NCBI RefSeq assembly: GCF_029278605.1
Contig: NZ_CP119572.1
Coordinates: forward strand, 1,178,001 to 1,242,000
Length of the DNA stretch: 64,000 nt
From: Cupriavidus sp. WKF15
Lineage (GTDB): Bacteria; Pseudomonadota; Gammaproteobacteria; Burkholderiales; Burkholderiaceae
Direction: 5' to 3'
A model generated the notes under the pieces. It saw only the letters and a list, made by a program, of their open reading frames with translations, was not told the origin of the DNA and did not search any database. The translations under genes and the position numbers were made by a program. Positions 9,352-18,341 of the stretch are shown one piece after another (position 1 is the stretch's first letter; every line of letters begins with the position of its first letter).

Positions 9352-9761
9352 TCGGGCCGCGTTCCAAATTTGCAGCCTGTCGTTTCAGGGGCACCCGCGG
9401 AGGGGGATTCTGCTTTGAGACCGTGGAATGGAGGTGTGCACTGAATGCAGTCGATGTCGCGATACCATCTCTCGGCGATCGAACGACCGCTTGCCGAGGG
9501 GAGCTGCCATGTGAGTGTCTCGGCGACGCGTCGGACGAAGGTCCCTTCCTGGCCGGGAACGGCCCGACGCTCAGCACAGCCGAGCGTTCCTCCTGGACTG
9601 GTCCGCGTAGGGCAGAAGACGCCCCAGTGCTGCCCCTCAAATGAGATTTACGACCGTCAGGTTCCGGCGCGACATGAGACGGTCGCGGATGAGACCACGT
9701 CGCCGACTTGCGAAATTGGATTCTGGATGACGGGCTGCTAGCCGCACAAGCTCGGCGCAGC
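9352..9761. other. intergenic, no supported gene
   Basis: About 410 bp lie between the Bug receptor gene and the convergent HxlR gene. Frames on both strands are open for 98-163 codons but show no family motif, no convincing ribosome site and an arginine/serine-rich shadow composition. I see no clear terminator hairpin with a T-run. Confidence 0.5.
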
Positions 9762-10163
9762 CTACGGAAAGTCTTCACGGCGCTCCGCCCATGTCAGGAT
9801 CGCATCCAGTGCCGGGCACAACGCCTGGCCCCAATCAGTCAGGCGGTAGTCCACCTTCGGTGGCACCTGATGATAGACCGTACGCGTCACGATGCCGTCC
9901 GCTTCGAGGCAGCGTAGCTGCTGGGCAAGCATCTTCTGTGTGATGCCGGGGATCAGTCTCTCGAGGTCCGAAAAGCGCTGTACCTGACCGCCGAAGAGGT
10001 GAAACAGGATCACCAGCTTCCAGCGGCCTTCCAGCAGCTTGAATGCGGCTTCGACATCGATTGCGGCAGCCGCGGGGGTGTAGTTTTTTCGGTTAGCCAA
10101 GGGGTTACTTACTTTTTTGTGCGTTCTTGCGATACGGTAACTGTAGCGCCATGATTGGGGCAT
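9762..10163 (-). CDS. HxlR-family transcriptional regulator
   Basis: The 133-aa winged-helix protein has the HxlR core LLEGRWKLVILFHL, then FSDLERLIPGITQKMLAQQL and a wing segment. HxlR proteins are small DNA-binding repressors or activators that often sense oxidants or electrophiles. The ATG at 10163 is preceded by a GAAGG site; the frame is open to 10199 but that start would overlap the divergent gene at 10192. Divergence from an NTF2-like and SDR pair is a common layout and implies control of those genes. Confidence 0.88.
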   Translation of the reverse strand: MPQSWRYSYRIARTHKKVSNPLANRKNYTPAAAAIDVEAAFKLLEGRWKLVILFHLFGGQVQRFSDLERLIPGITQKMLAQQLRCLEADGIVTRTVYHQVPPKVDYRLTDWGQALCPALDAILTWAERREDFP

Positions 10164-10191
10164 GCAAACCTTCACGTTGAGGTGAACCCCG

Positions 10192-10518
10192 ATGAACATG
10201 ATGCTGCCTCCGCCACTGGATGCCTATCTGCTCGCGGAAACCGTCACGGACACCGCCCCTCTCTTGAACTGCTTTACCGCCGATGCCGTTGTGCGGGACG
10301 AAGGCCGCACGATCAAGGGGCTGGAAGCAATCCAGGCCTGGAAGAAAGACAGCAAAACCAGGTACCAGTACAGCATTGAGCCGTTGGACGTATCCCAGGA
10401 CGGCGCCACTGTGACGATGCACGCACGACTCAACGGCACATTCCCCGGTAGCCCAGTCGAGCTGACCTACACGTTCGTCCTGGCCGGCGGCAGGATTGCG
10501 TCGCTGGAGATTCGCTAA
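10192..10518 (+). CDS. Nuclear transport factor 2-like (SnoaL-type) family protein
   Basis: The 108-aa protein shows the cone-fold pattern of SnoaL/NTF2-like proteins: CFTADAVVRDEG, then a central helix and alternating strands (ATVTMHARLNG, LTYTFVLAGGRIASLEIR). Members act as small isomerases, cyclases or binding proteins; the substrate cannot be told. It shares a base with the next start codon (TAATG at 10516-10520) and so is coupled to the SDR gene. Confidence 0.75.
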   Translation: MNMMLPPPLDAYLLAETVTDTAPLLNCFTADAVVRDEGRTIKGLEAIQAWKKDSKTRYQYSIEPLDVSQDGATVTMHARLNGTFPGSPVELTYTFVLAGGRIASLEIR

Positions 10519-11050
10519 TGAGCTCCGCACCTGAACTTCTGGGGCTTCGGGCGCTCGTTACAGGCGGAACCAAAGGCGTCGGCAAAGCCGTCGTCGCACG
10601 CCTTCGCGAGGCAGGTGCGAACGTTCTGACGACGGCGCGTTCCCGTCCCGATGAACTTGCCGAAGAACGGTTCATCGGGGCGGACATCACGACGGCCGAG
10701 GGCTGTAAAGCTATTGTCGACGCCGTGCTAGAGCGGTTCGGTGGCGTCGATATAGTCGTGCACGTCGTGGGCGGCTCATCTGCACCGGCCGGTGGCTTCA
10801 GCGTGCTAGATGACGATGAATGGAACAAGGCATTGAGCCTGAACCTATTCCCGGCAGTGCGCATCGATCGCGCGCTGTTGCCCTCTATGGTCGAGCAGCA
10901 TTCGGGCGTCATTATCCACGTCACGTCGATCCAGCGGCAATTACCGTTGCCGGAGGCGACGATTGCCTATGCCGCCGCCAAGGCTGCCCTGTCAAACTAC
11001 AGCAAAGCCCTGAAGCGTCGGCGCGCCTGGATCATCAGGCATCGCGGTAG
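10518..11050 (+). pseudogene. Short-chain dehydrogenase/reductase gene, 3' end lost
   Basis: The first 165 or so residues are a good classical SDR: ALVTGGTKGVGKAV for NAD(P) binding, HVVGGSSAPAGG in place of the NNAG region, and catalytic HVTSIQ plus YAAAKAALSNYSKAL with Tyr and Lys. The usual last 80-90 residues (the PG motif and substrate region) are missing. The frame instead reads through arginine-rich sequence and then antisense to the desaturase gene until 11456. A full SDR has about 250-260 residues, so the protein is probably non-functional. Confidence 0.75.
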
Positions 11051-11109
11051 ACGCGTGCGGGTTCGCTATCTGGACGAAAACGCCGCTCCGAAGACGGAAA
11101 CGGCCGAGG

Positions 11110-12252
11110 TCAGCGCGGGTACAGGCTCAGCCAGATCGCCAGCGCGGCGCCGGCACTCGCCAAGTTCACCCGACATATCTGGGCGATCTTCAGGCGGCCT
11201 TCCAGCAGCATGCCAAGCGACCACAGCCCCGCCACCATCGGCGCAACCACTAGCACGGTCTGGCCGAAGGACAAGTCGTCGGCAAACCACAGGTAGCTGC
11301 CGGTGGCCGCCATCAGTTGCAGGAACTGCGCTGCGGCGAACCAGCGGCGGCCGCGCGATAACTGTGGGTCGTAGCGCTGGGCGGCAGCCTGCAGATCATA
11401 GGGCACGGTGCTGGCCGCGGCCTTCAGGTCTTCGGGCAGCCAGCCCGGCGGCTTGAACCACAGGCGCAGCTTGTCCGACCAGCGCCTGGTGCGGCGCGCC
11501 AGTTTGGCGATGTCGCTGTAGCCTACCGCCACCGCCCACAGCGGGTTCCAGTTGCGCAACTGGGTGCGGGTCCCGTAGACACAGGGCTCGCGTTCCTCGG
11601 CGAATGTGCCGAACAGTCGGTCCCAGATCACCAGCATGCCGCCATAGTTCTTGTCGAGATACTGGTCGTTCACCGCGTGGTGCACGCGGTGGTTGGACGG
11701 TGAAGAAAATACGCGGTCGAACCAGCCGAGCTTGCCGATGTGCTCGGTGTGGATCCAGAACTGATAGAGCAGCACGATGAGGCCGGCGAGCGCGAACTGC
11801 TCCGGTGCCACGCCCAGTACCGCCATCGGCAGGTAGAACGGCCAGCCGAGCAAGGCGACGGTACTCTCCTGGCGCAGCGCTGTGGACAGGTTGAAGTGCT
11901 GGCTCTGGTGGTGCACCGCGTGGGCGGCCCACATCACCGCGCTTTCGTGCCCCATGCGGTGCAGCCAATAGTCGCAAAAGTCAAACAGCACGATGGCGAT
12001 CAACCAGCCGTACCAGGCGTGCCAGATCGGTGAGCCGGCGAACAGTGCCACGCGCCGGAAGACCAGCGTGTAAAGGCCAATCTGGAACAACTGGGTAATG
12101 CCGGCCGCCAGTTGGCTAAGCAAGCCCTGGCTCAGGCTGCTCAGCGAGTCGCTGAGCCGGTAGGTGTTCTTGCGCCTTGCAAGGCCGTAGGCGAATTCGC
12201 ACGCCATCAGCACGAAAAACAACGGCAAGGCGTAGACAATGATCTTGTCCAT
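11110..12252 (-). CDS. Sterol desaturase / fatty acid hydroxylase family membrane protein
   Basis: The 380-aa integral membrane protein has the histidine boxes of the di-iron family: HRMGHE (about residue 98), HAVHHQSQHFN and, later, HRVHHA. Hydrophobic segments flank the boxes and three more occur in the C-terminal third. Members oxidise lipids with O2; some are alkylglycerol monooxygenase-like. It starts at an ATG at 12252. Its 3' end is overlapped in antisense by the read-through frame of the broken SDR gene. Confidence 0.85.
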   Translation of the reverse strand: MDKIIVYALPLFFVLMACEFAYGLARRKNTYRLSDSLSSLSQGLLSQLAAGITQLFQIGLYTLVFRRVALFAGSPIWHAWYGWLIAIVLFDFCDYWLHRMGHESAVMWAAHAVHHQSQHFNLSTALRQESTVALLGWPFYLPMAVLGVAPEQFALAGLIVLLYQFWIHTEHIGKLGWFDRVFSSPSNHRVHHAVNDQYLDKNYGGMLVIWDRLFGTFAEEREPCVYGTRTQLRNWNPLWAVAVGYSDIAKLARRTRRWSDKLRLWFKPPGWLPEDLKAAASTVPYDLQAAAQRYDPQLSRGRRWFAAAQFLQLMAATGSYLWFADDLSFGQTVLVVAPMVAGLWSLGMLLEGRLKIAQICRVNLASAGAALAIWLSLYPR

Positions 12253-12624
12253 TCAGTAATGCTGGCGCGCACGGACGCGCGGCAAAATCCGAATGATACA
12301 CATAGCCGGTCGGTCTGGCGGCTCTGCAGTTTCACTGGCACCTCTGCCGAGATTGCGGCCCCCTCACGCAGTCCCATCCTGGCCTCAGGAAAGCACACCA
12401 AGCCACCGGATGGGGCGGCATCCGTCCCATGCGGCAGCATCGTCACAAAATCGAGCGTCCGTAGATGGTCGAACTCTGCCGTCGGACCATCGACCATTCC
12501 CGCAAATCAACGTGACGCAGAAAGAGAACACGGCTCCCCGCGAGAGCCGGTTTGCCGGTCTCACTGCGCCGGAACTGCACTTCGCCCAGCATTCGTCCGC
12601 ACGCAGTCAGCTCGCCGGCTTTGG
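12253..12624. other. intergenic, no supported gene
   Basis: About 370 bp separate two minus-strand genes. Open frames here are shadows without motifs. It should hold the promoter of the desaturase gene; I see no repeat or RNA gene. Confidence 0.5.
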
Positions 12625-13434
12625 TCAGAATTTGAGACGCGATGCGAGCCGCTTGCCCTGGTTCAGGCGACCGGCCGCCAAGCGCAATTTGAGAGGATGG
12701 GTGGTTTCCAGAATGCGCGCACGCGCGAGCAGCGTGTCCAGCGAAGGGAGATCCCATGCGCCCTTCCAGGCGAACAGTATGAAATTGCAGCTGTCCTCCG
12801 CCAGCGAAATGGAGAACGACTCACCGAACACCGAGCGAACTTCCTCCAGATATATGGGGACGTCCTCGTCATTCCCCACGAAGTTGGCGACTAGTACGCC
12901 ATCGTCGGCGAGCCGCGCGTGGCAGGCGGCATAGAATGCCGCCCTCCCAAATGTCGCGGGCATGCCGTGCGCCAGAAAGGCATCCACCAGAATCACCTCC
13001 GGCCGCGCATCGTGGCCTTTGACGTATTCGGCGCCATCTGCGCAGAGCACTTCCAGGCGGTCGTCATCGGGTGGGATCCGAAACATATCGCGCAAGGCGA
13101 TCACTGCCGGATCAACTTCAATGGCGACAACCTTGGTATTCGGAAGATGGTGGTAACAGTACTTGGCGAGGGAGCCCCCACCCAGGCCAATCATGGAGAC
13201 CCGGGCAGGCGTCGGGTGCAGCAGCAGAAAGCTCATCATCGACCGGGTATAGCCGAGCATCAGCTTATCGGGGTCGCGCCGAGACATGAGGCTCTGGGTC
13301 GCAAGCCCTTTGAAACGGAGCGAAAGCGTGCGCTCTGTCTCCAGCACCACCGGACTCCCCTCGGAGGTAGCCTTGGCAATCATGTTCAAGTACGCGTCGA
13401 AGGAAACACGGAAGGAATCCATTGCCCAGCTCAT
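12625..13434 (-). CDS. Spermidine synthase-like methyltransferase-fold protein
   Basis: The 269-aa protein has the Rossmann nucleotide motif SMIGLGGGSLAKYCY, the acidic strand end VVAIEVDPAV, DDRLEVLCADGAEYV and ILVDAF, the order seen in SpeE-like proteins. Many such proteins are not true spermidine synthases. No decarboxylase partner (speD/speA) is adjacent, so the polyamine role is uncertain. It lies alone on the minus strand. Confidence 0.75.
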   Translation of the reverse strand: MSWAMDSFRVSFDAYLNMIAKATSEGSPVVLETERTLSLRFKGLATQSLMSRRDPDKLMLGYTRSMMSFLLLHPTPARVSMIGLGGGSLAKYCYHHLPNTKVVAIEVDPAVIALRDMFRIPPDDDRLEVLCADGAEYVKGHDARPEVILVDAFLAHGMPATFGRAAFYAACHARLADDGVLVANFVGNDEDVPIYLEEVRSVFGESFSISLAEDSCNFILFAWKGAWDLPSLDTLLARARILETTHPLKLRLAAGRLNQGKRLASRLKF

Positions 13435-13860
13435 TCAATCGGTCCCACTGGATGACCCAGGTCGTCAGCAGCGCTGCGAGCGCCTTCAAGGCTGGACCTT
13501 CATCTGGGCCTGAAGCCTGAGTTTGCACCCTGGTGGGTCAGCAGATCTTGGTTCCACTATCGCCAAAGGATAGTGCTGTCGTGCATGGAATCAAGCCCTA
13601 AACGCGCATGGGCACGCAGTCGACCCTGCGGCCCAGCTTCGGCAAGCAACAGCGCACGGTAGCCCATGGGAACCAGCACCGGCGCGGCAAGCGCTGCACA
13701 TGTCAGATCTGCCGCTGTGAAACGTCAACACCAGCATCGACGGCGTCACATGCGACACACACGCGCGGCGACGCGCGCGCTCGATCGCATCCGCATGGCG
13801 CGCCGGAACGTATATAGAAGTAGGAGGAGGTGATACACACCACTATCAGGAGATGCCGCC
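13435..13860. other. intergenic, no supported gene
   Basis: About 425 bp between divergent genes. It contains a small perfect hairpin (CACTATC at 13555-13561 with GATAGTG at 13569-13575, no T-run) and a CG/CA-rich stretch near 13740-13790. An open frame at 13608-13817 has no motif or ribosome site and is not supported. Confidence 0.5.
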
Positions 13861-14145
13861 ATGAAATTCATGATGACCTTCCATTGGGCTCCGGATACGG
13901 AGCAGCGCGCCGAAGCGATCGAGCGCTTTCTGCGAACCGGCGGGGTACCGCCGGAGGGCGTCCAGTTGCTTGGCAGATGGACCCGCGCCGATCTCGGGTC
14001 GGGCTTCGATCTGCTCGAAACCGATGATGCGGCCAAGCTCACCGAGTTCGCCTATCAGTGGAGCGATCTGATGGAGCTGGAGATCATGCCGGTGCTGGAG
14101 GATGCCGAGCTGGCCGCCGTCTTCGGGCGCGTAGCCAAGAAATAG
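13861..14145 (+). CDS. DUF3303 family protein
   Basis: The 94-aa protein matches the DUF3303 pattern: MKFMMTFHW start, a helix ending FLRTGGVPPEG, VQLLGRWTRAD, then DLLETDDAAKLTEF and ELEIMPVLEDAE. These small ferredoxin-like-fold proteins have no known function. A CAGGAGA site lies upstream. It is transcribed alone. Confidence 0.75.
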   Translation: MKFMMTFHWAPDTEQRAEAIERFLRTGGVPPEGVQLLGRWTRADLGSGFDLLETDDAAKLTEFAYQWSDLMELEIMPVLEDAELAAVFGRVAKK

Positions 14146-14280
14146 GCCACGCGCTAGTTGCGAAGCAACACGACTCGAGCGACCGGCACGCTGGAAACCA
14201 GGATGTGGCGCTCGTACTCCGGGCATAGCTCGTGCGGGTCGTTGTCCACTGGGCCAGCCAAGTGGACACGGAGGCCTGGC

Positions 14281-15450
14281 TTACACCTGCCCGGCGTGGA
14301 TGTAGGCGGTCTTCACCGTGGTGTAGAACTCGCGCGCGTAGCTGCCCTGTTCGCGCGGCCCATAGCTGGAACCCTTGCGGCCGCCGAACGGCACATGGTA
14401 ATCGACGCCCGCGGTGGCAGTGTTGACCATCACCATCCCCGCCTGCACGTGGCGGCGGAAGTGCGTGGCGTACTTCAGCGATGTCGTGCAGATGCCCGCT
14501 GACAGCCCGAACGGCGTGTCATTGGCCACGGCCAGCGCTTCGTCGTAGTCCTTCACGCGGATCACGGAGGCCACGGGACCGAACACTTCCTCGCGGTTGA
14601 TGCGCATGCCCGCCGTCGTGCCCGTCACCAGTGCCGGCGCCAGGAAGAAGCCCGGCGTGGCGCGTTCCAGGCGTTCGCCACCGATGACGGTACCGCCTTC
14701 TTCGCGCGCGACGGCGATGTAGCGCTCATCCTGTTCGAGCTGGCGCGCATCGACCACGGGACCGATCTGCGTATCCGCCGACAGCGCGTCGCCGATGCGC
14801 AGCGCGACCAGCCGGTTGCCCATGGCCTCGACAAAGCGGTCATGGATGCCGTCGGTGACGATCAGGCGGCTCGATGCCGTGCAGCGCTGGCCGGTCGAAT
14901 AGAACGCGCCGTTGATGCAGGCTTCGACGGCTACGTCGAGGTCGGCATCGTCGAGCACGACCATCGGGTTCTTGCCGCCCATCTCAAGCTGGAATTTCTT
15001 GCCCGACGCCACACAGCGCGCGGCGATCGCGCTGCCGGTGGCGACGGAGCCCGTGAAGCTGATGGCATCCACGTCGGGCGACGCGACCATGGCTTCGCCG
15101 ACCACCGCGCCGCGTCCCATCACCAGGTTGAGCACGCCCTGAGGGAGGCCGGATTCGACCAGGATATTGACAAGTTCCCACGCGCTGCCAGGGACCAGTT
15201 CGGCGGGCTTGAACACCACGCAGTTGCCGTACGCCAGCGCGGGCGCGATCTTCCACGCGGGAATCGCGATCGGAAAGTTCCATGGTGTGATGAGGCCGAT
15301 CACGCCGAGCGGCTCGCGCGTGACCTCGACGGTCAGCCCGGGGCGCACGGACGGCAGGATCTCGCCGCCCAGGCGCAGGGCCTCGCCGGCAAAGAACTTG
15401 AAGATCTGGCCGGCGCGCGCGACTTCGCCGATGGCCTCGGGCAGCGTCTT
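14281..15450 (-). pseudogene. NAD(P)-dependent aldehyde dehydrogenase, N-terminus deleted
   Basis: About 390 residues of aldehyde dehydrogenase remain: TPWNFPIAIPAWK, FTGSVATGSAIA, the catalytic Glu segment FQLEMGGKNP and the catalytic Cys segment GQRCTASSRL, ending at a TAA beside 14281. Similarity begins only at KTLPEAIGEVARAG, which is normally near residue 90 of a 480-residue protein. Upstream of that the frame (open to 15516) reads antisense to an MFS gene. Its own start and promoter are gone. It most resembles semialdehyde dehydrogenases of sugar-acid pathways (inference). Confidence 0.8.
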
Positions 15451-15454
15451 GGTC

Positions 15455-16045
15455 GGCGCCGCGCTGCGCAGCCCGCGCGTCTGGCTGCTGACCTTCATCC
15501 TGCTCACGTTCAACACCGGCTTCTACGGCCTGGCCTTCTGGCTGCCGTCGATCATCCGCGCGTCGGGCGTGCAGAGCCCGCTGCATATCGGCCTGCTCAC
15601 CGCCATTCCGTACCTGACAGCGATCTTCGCGATGGTGTGGAACGCATCGCACTCGCGCAAGACCGGCGAGCGCCGCCTGCACGCGGCCATTCCCGCGCTG
15701 ATCGGCGGCGTCGGCCTGATCCTGAGCGCGGCGTGCGCGCAGAACGTGGCGCTGTCGATGCTGTTCCTGACCATCGCCACCTGCGGCATCCTGGCGCTGA
15801 TGCCGATCTACTGGACATTCCCGGGGCAGATCCTGTCCGGCACGGCCGCGGCCGCGGGCATTGCACTGATCAACTCGGTGGGTAACCTGTCCGGCTTCAC
15901 GGGCTCGATGATTACCGGCATCGCCAAGGAAATGACCGGCAACATCAACAACGGCACCTATGCGCTGGGTGCCTGCCTGCTGGTGAGCTGCGTGCTGATC
16001 GCGTTGATCCCGCGCGGTATTCTCAACCCTGCGGCCGAGCAGTAG
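15455..16045 (+). pseudogene. MFS transporter (ACS-family type), C-terminal half only
   Basis: From about 15458 the plus strand encodes the second half of an MFS anion:cation symporter-type protein: a helix with LLTFNTGFYGLAFWLP, then AMVWNASHSRKTGERR between helices and four more hydrophobic segments to TAG at 16043-16045. The first half (about 220 residues, six helices and the start) is missing. It directly abuts the truncated aldehyde dehydrogenase on the other strand. Such transporters often carry sugar acids, matching the dehydrogenase type. Confidence 0.8.
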
Positions 16046-16170
16046 GGCCTTTGCGGCGCCGCCACATGGTGGTGCCGTTCATGTCTTCCGGCGGTGGGGT
16101 ACGAGGCTCGCGTTTCGCGAACTCGCCAGCGGTCGAACCTCGTCGTCGGCGGCCAGCCGGGCAGGGCGGG

Positions 16171-16248
16171 CCACTGGGCAGCCGCTTCGGGATCGAGGGG
16201 CCGTTCCACGAGGGCAGGTACGACTTCGTGCTGGCGGAGGGCGCATGA
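16171..16248 (+). pseudogene. possible 3' end of an unidentified gene
   Basis: The frame ending at TGA 16246-16248 reads GPFHEGRYDFVLAEGA and its stop overlaps the ATG of the YciI fragment (ATGA), as in a coupled operon. Upstream, the frame turns into arginine-rich sequence with no motif. I cannot name the family. Confidence 0.2.
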
Positions 16249-16448
16249 CGGGCCGCTATTTTGCGGTGTTCGCCACCGACAAGCCGGACATGGCCACTAC
16301 ACGGGAGCGCGTGCGGCCGGCGCACCGCGCCTACCTGCGCGCGCCGGGCGAACATGCGGTGGTGGCGCGCCTGGGCGGCCCCACGCTATCGCCGGACGGC
16401 ACGCGGATGACCGGCACGCTGCTGGTGGTGCACAGCGTAGTGGCGTAG
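16245..16448 (+). pseudogene. YciI-like protein, 3' end lost
   Basis: The 67 codons begin like a YciI-family protein (FAVFATDKPDMATTR, RPAHRAYLR, ARLGGPTLSPDG, MTGTLLVV), a small dimeric ferredoxin-like fold. The usual second half, with the DPY motif, is missing: after TLLVV the frame runs four foreign codons and stops. Full-length members have about 95-105 residues, so this is a 5' fragment. Confidence 0.6.
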
Positions 16449-16783
16449 TTGCGCGATCGAATAGACTCGGCGGTCCGTGCAGACGGGGGAGTCAATGGGA
16501 GACAGAGCGCGCACGCCTCGCTGTCAGCAAAGCGGATCGAAATCAGGGGGATTTCGGGTGCGCTTGTCGCCGGCGCGCCCAGGCAAATCTCCGAAGCGCC
16601 GGCAGTCGCAGACCGCGGCAAGACGCCGTCAGGCGCCATCGGTGAATGCGTCGACCGGCTTGGCGGCGCTGTCCACGTATGGGTCGAAGCTACGCAGGGC
16701 GCCATCCGTGTACGGATCGGTCTTGCGCGCGGCAAGCGTGCGGAACTGTTCGTCGGCCAGGGCAGGCGGTGCGCTGCGTACGG

Positions 16784-16965
16784 CCAGTTGCGTTGCGGAC
16801 CTGTTCGACGAGCATGCGGCGTTCTACTTTCCGAAATGGGAATCGCGCGCGGACGCGCGCCGGGATTTCCGTATCCAGCGCTGCTATGTGTACCTGGATC
16901 CGGACATGGCGACAGCGACACCGAGCGCTATCCGTGGCTGCAGCGCGGGGCAGCAGGCGCGCGCA
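16784..16965 (+). pseudogene. unidentified gene fragment with apparent frameshift
   Basis: One frame gives a protein-like stretch (VADLFDEHAAFYFPKW, then RIQRCYVYLDPD). Just after it a second frame gives DSDTERYPWLQRG, which also looks coding. The surrounding 600 bp (16449-17093) show only arginine/alanine-rich shadow frames. This looks like a frameshifted relic; I do not recognise the family. Confidence 0.25.
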
Positions 16966-17093
16966 GCCAATGCACAGCGGCACGGCCGCCAGGGCCATGC
17001 CGCCAGTCTTGCCATTTGCACATCGACCGTCCGAGGCCCTTCCCGCCGGGCGCAACGCTCAGGCTCCTGGTCCCTCCTGCACGCCCGGTCTGG

Positions 17094-17450
17094 TCACGTA
17101 CAGTTGGCGCGGTACGTCTCCTGCAATGCCTTGCGGCTCTTGTCCCGTTCGATCTTGGGGATCGGGCGGCCCTGTGCGTTGTGCGTGGCGGTACCCGATG
17201 ACTGGTAGGTCCGCTGTTTCGAGGTCGCGTTGAACTCGTCCTTGAGCGCTTCGCACCTGGCGCGCCTGGCTTCCTCGGGATCGGTGCTGCCGCCCGAAGG
17301 CGGGCGATACGGGTTGCCGCCTTCCTGGACGGCCTCGGAGATGGCGTTCGCCGCGCCCTGGCCCGGGCCTGGCGCGGTCTGCGCCAGGGTCATGGAGGCG
17401 AGGCCCGTCAGCATCAGGCCGGTCAGCAACAACGGAAGGGGTTTGCGCAT
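17094..17450 (-). CDS. hypothetical exported protein
   Basis: The 118-aa product has a clear signal peptide (KPLPLLLTGLMLTGLASMTL, cut near AQT). The mature part is proline/glycine-rich and then charged, with two cysteines (CEALKD and the C-terminal RANCT) that could pair in the periplasm. No known domain. It diverges from the exported protein at 17570. Confidence 0.7.
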   Translation of the reverse strand: MRKPLPLLLTGLMLTGLASMTLAQTAPGPGQGAANAISEAVQEGGNPYRPPSGGSTDPEEARRARCEALKDEFNATSKQRTYQSSGTATHNAQGRPIPKIERDKSRKALQETYRANCT

Positions 17451-17569
17451 AGACTCTCCGGAGGACGGGAATGCCGCCGGCCTGCCCGGCGGACTAGACT
17501 AAGGGTAGCGATGCCGGGCTCGGTATGTCAAAGCGGTACGCCCGGACCGGATTCGAGAGGGGGGCCTCC

Positions 17570-17962
17570 ATGCGTCTGATCCGTTCCCGCCATGCGCGGG
17601 CTGCTGCCGTGCTGGCGCTCGCCGCGGCGACATTGCCGGTTCACGCGTATTTCGACTACTTCCTGAGCGGCACCATCGTCGGGACCCTCCGTAAGGATGA
17701 GGTCCCGCAGTATGTCCGCCTCTACAAGGACGCCCTCGCCAATACGCCCGACGGTGGCACCGTGCCCGTCCGGTTCCCCGCCCTCGACCGGCGTCCGGCC
17801 ATTGACGGCACCCTGACGCTGGAGCGCAGCCGGAACGACCCGGGCGGAAAGTGCCGCCGCGTGCGCTCGGACCTGACGCAGGCTGGCCGCAAGGAACGCT
17901 GGGCAGGATGGTTCTGCGAGACCCCCGATGGTGACTGGAAGCGGCAGAATTCAAAGAACTGA
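17570..17962 (+). CDS. exported protein, surface-antigen (17 kDa)-like C-terminus
   Basis: The 130-aa protein starts at an ATG preceded by a GAGAGGGGGG site. A signal peptide (AAAVLALAAATLPVHA) is followed by YFDYFLSGTIVGTL. The C-terminus, CRRVRSDLTQAGRKERWAGW then FCETPDGDWKRQ, has the two-cysteine layout of the C-terminus of 17-kDa surface-antigen proteins (CREY..., then AxGTACRQPDGSW). It probably lies in the envelope; function unknown. Confidence 0.65.
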   Translation: MRLIRSRHARAAAVLALAAATLPVHAYFDYFLSGTIVGTLRKDEVPQYVRLYKDALANTPDGGTVPVRFPALDRRPAIDGTLTLERSRNDPGGKCRRVRSDLTQAGRKERWAGWFCETPDGDWKRQNSKN

Positions 17963-18058
17963 GCCGGCTTGTGCACATCAACCGCCTTGTACTTCACCAA
18001 AGATGATCTAGAACATACAAGGATGGCCGCGCACGCGGCCAGGAACGGGGGACTGACC

Positions 18059-18313
18059 ATGGCAGTGTTGTTTCTGGGGAACATCGACGCCGCGACTACC
18101 GACGAGGAAGTTCGGGATTTCCTGATCAAGTATGGCTTGCCGGCCTATGACGAGATCGAGCATGTGCAAGGCGACGGCACCCATCCGGGCGTGACGCTGG
18201 TCTTCAACGAGCTGGATCCGGAGGCGTTGCGCAAGCTGCAGCCGCGCATCCACGGCATGTTCTGGAAGGGACACAAGATCAGTGCGATGGTGATGGCCGA
18301 GCGTTACAGGTAA
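18059..18313 (+). CDS. RRM-domain RNA-binding protein
   Basis: The 84-aa protein is a single RNA recognition motif: the first strand VLFLGNID is RNP2-like, helix TTDEEVRDFLIKYG follows, and GVTLVFNEL stands at the RNP1 position. RNP1 is degenerate, so RNA binding is uncertain. The frame is open from 17969, but the ATG at 18059 gives the proper domain start with a GGGGG site before it. Confidence 0.7.
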   Translation: MAVLFLGNIDAATTDEEVRDFLIKYGLPAYDEIEHVQGDGTHPGVTLVFNELDPEALRKLQPRIHGMFWKGHKISAMVMAERYR

Positions 18314-18341
18314 GGCCGGGCACTCACCGGCAGGCGCCGCC

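Noticed and set aside
9287..9778. 163-codon minus-strand frame between the Bug and HxlR genes
   Set aside because: Overlaps the 3' end of the Bug gene, has no motif or ribosome site and a Ser/Arg/Pro-rich composition.
13608..13817. 69-codon ORF upstream of the DUF3303 gene
   Set aside because: No ribosome site, no recognisable motif, biased composition.
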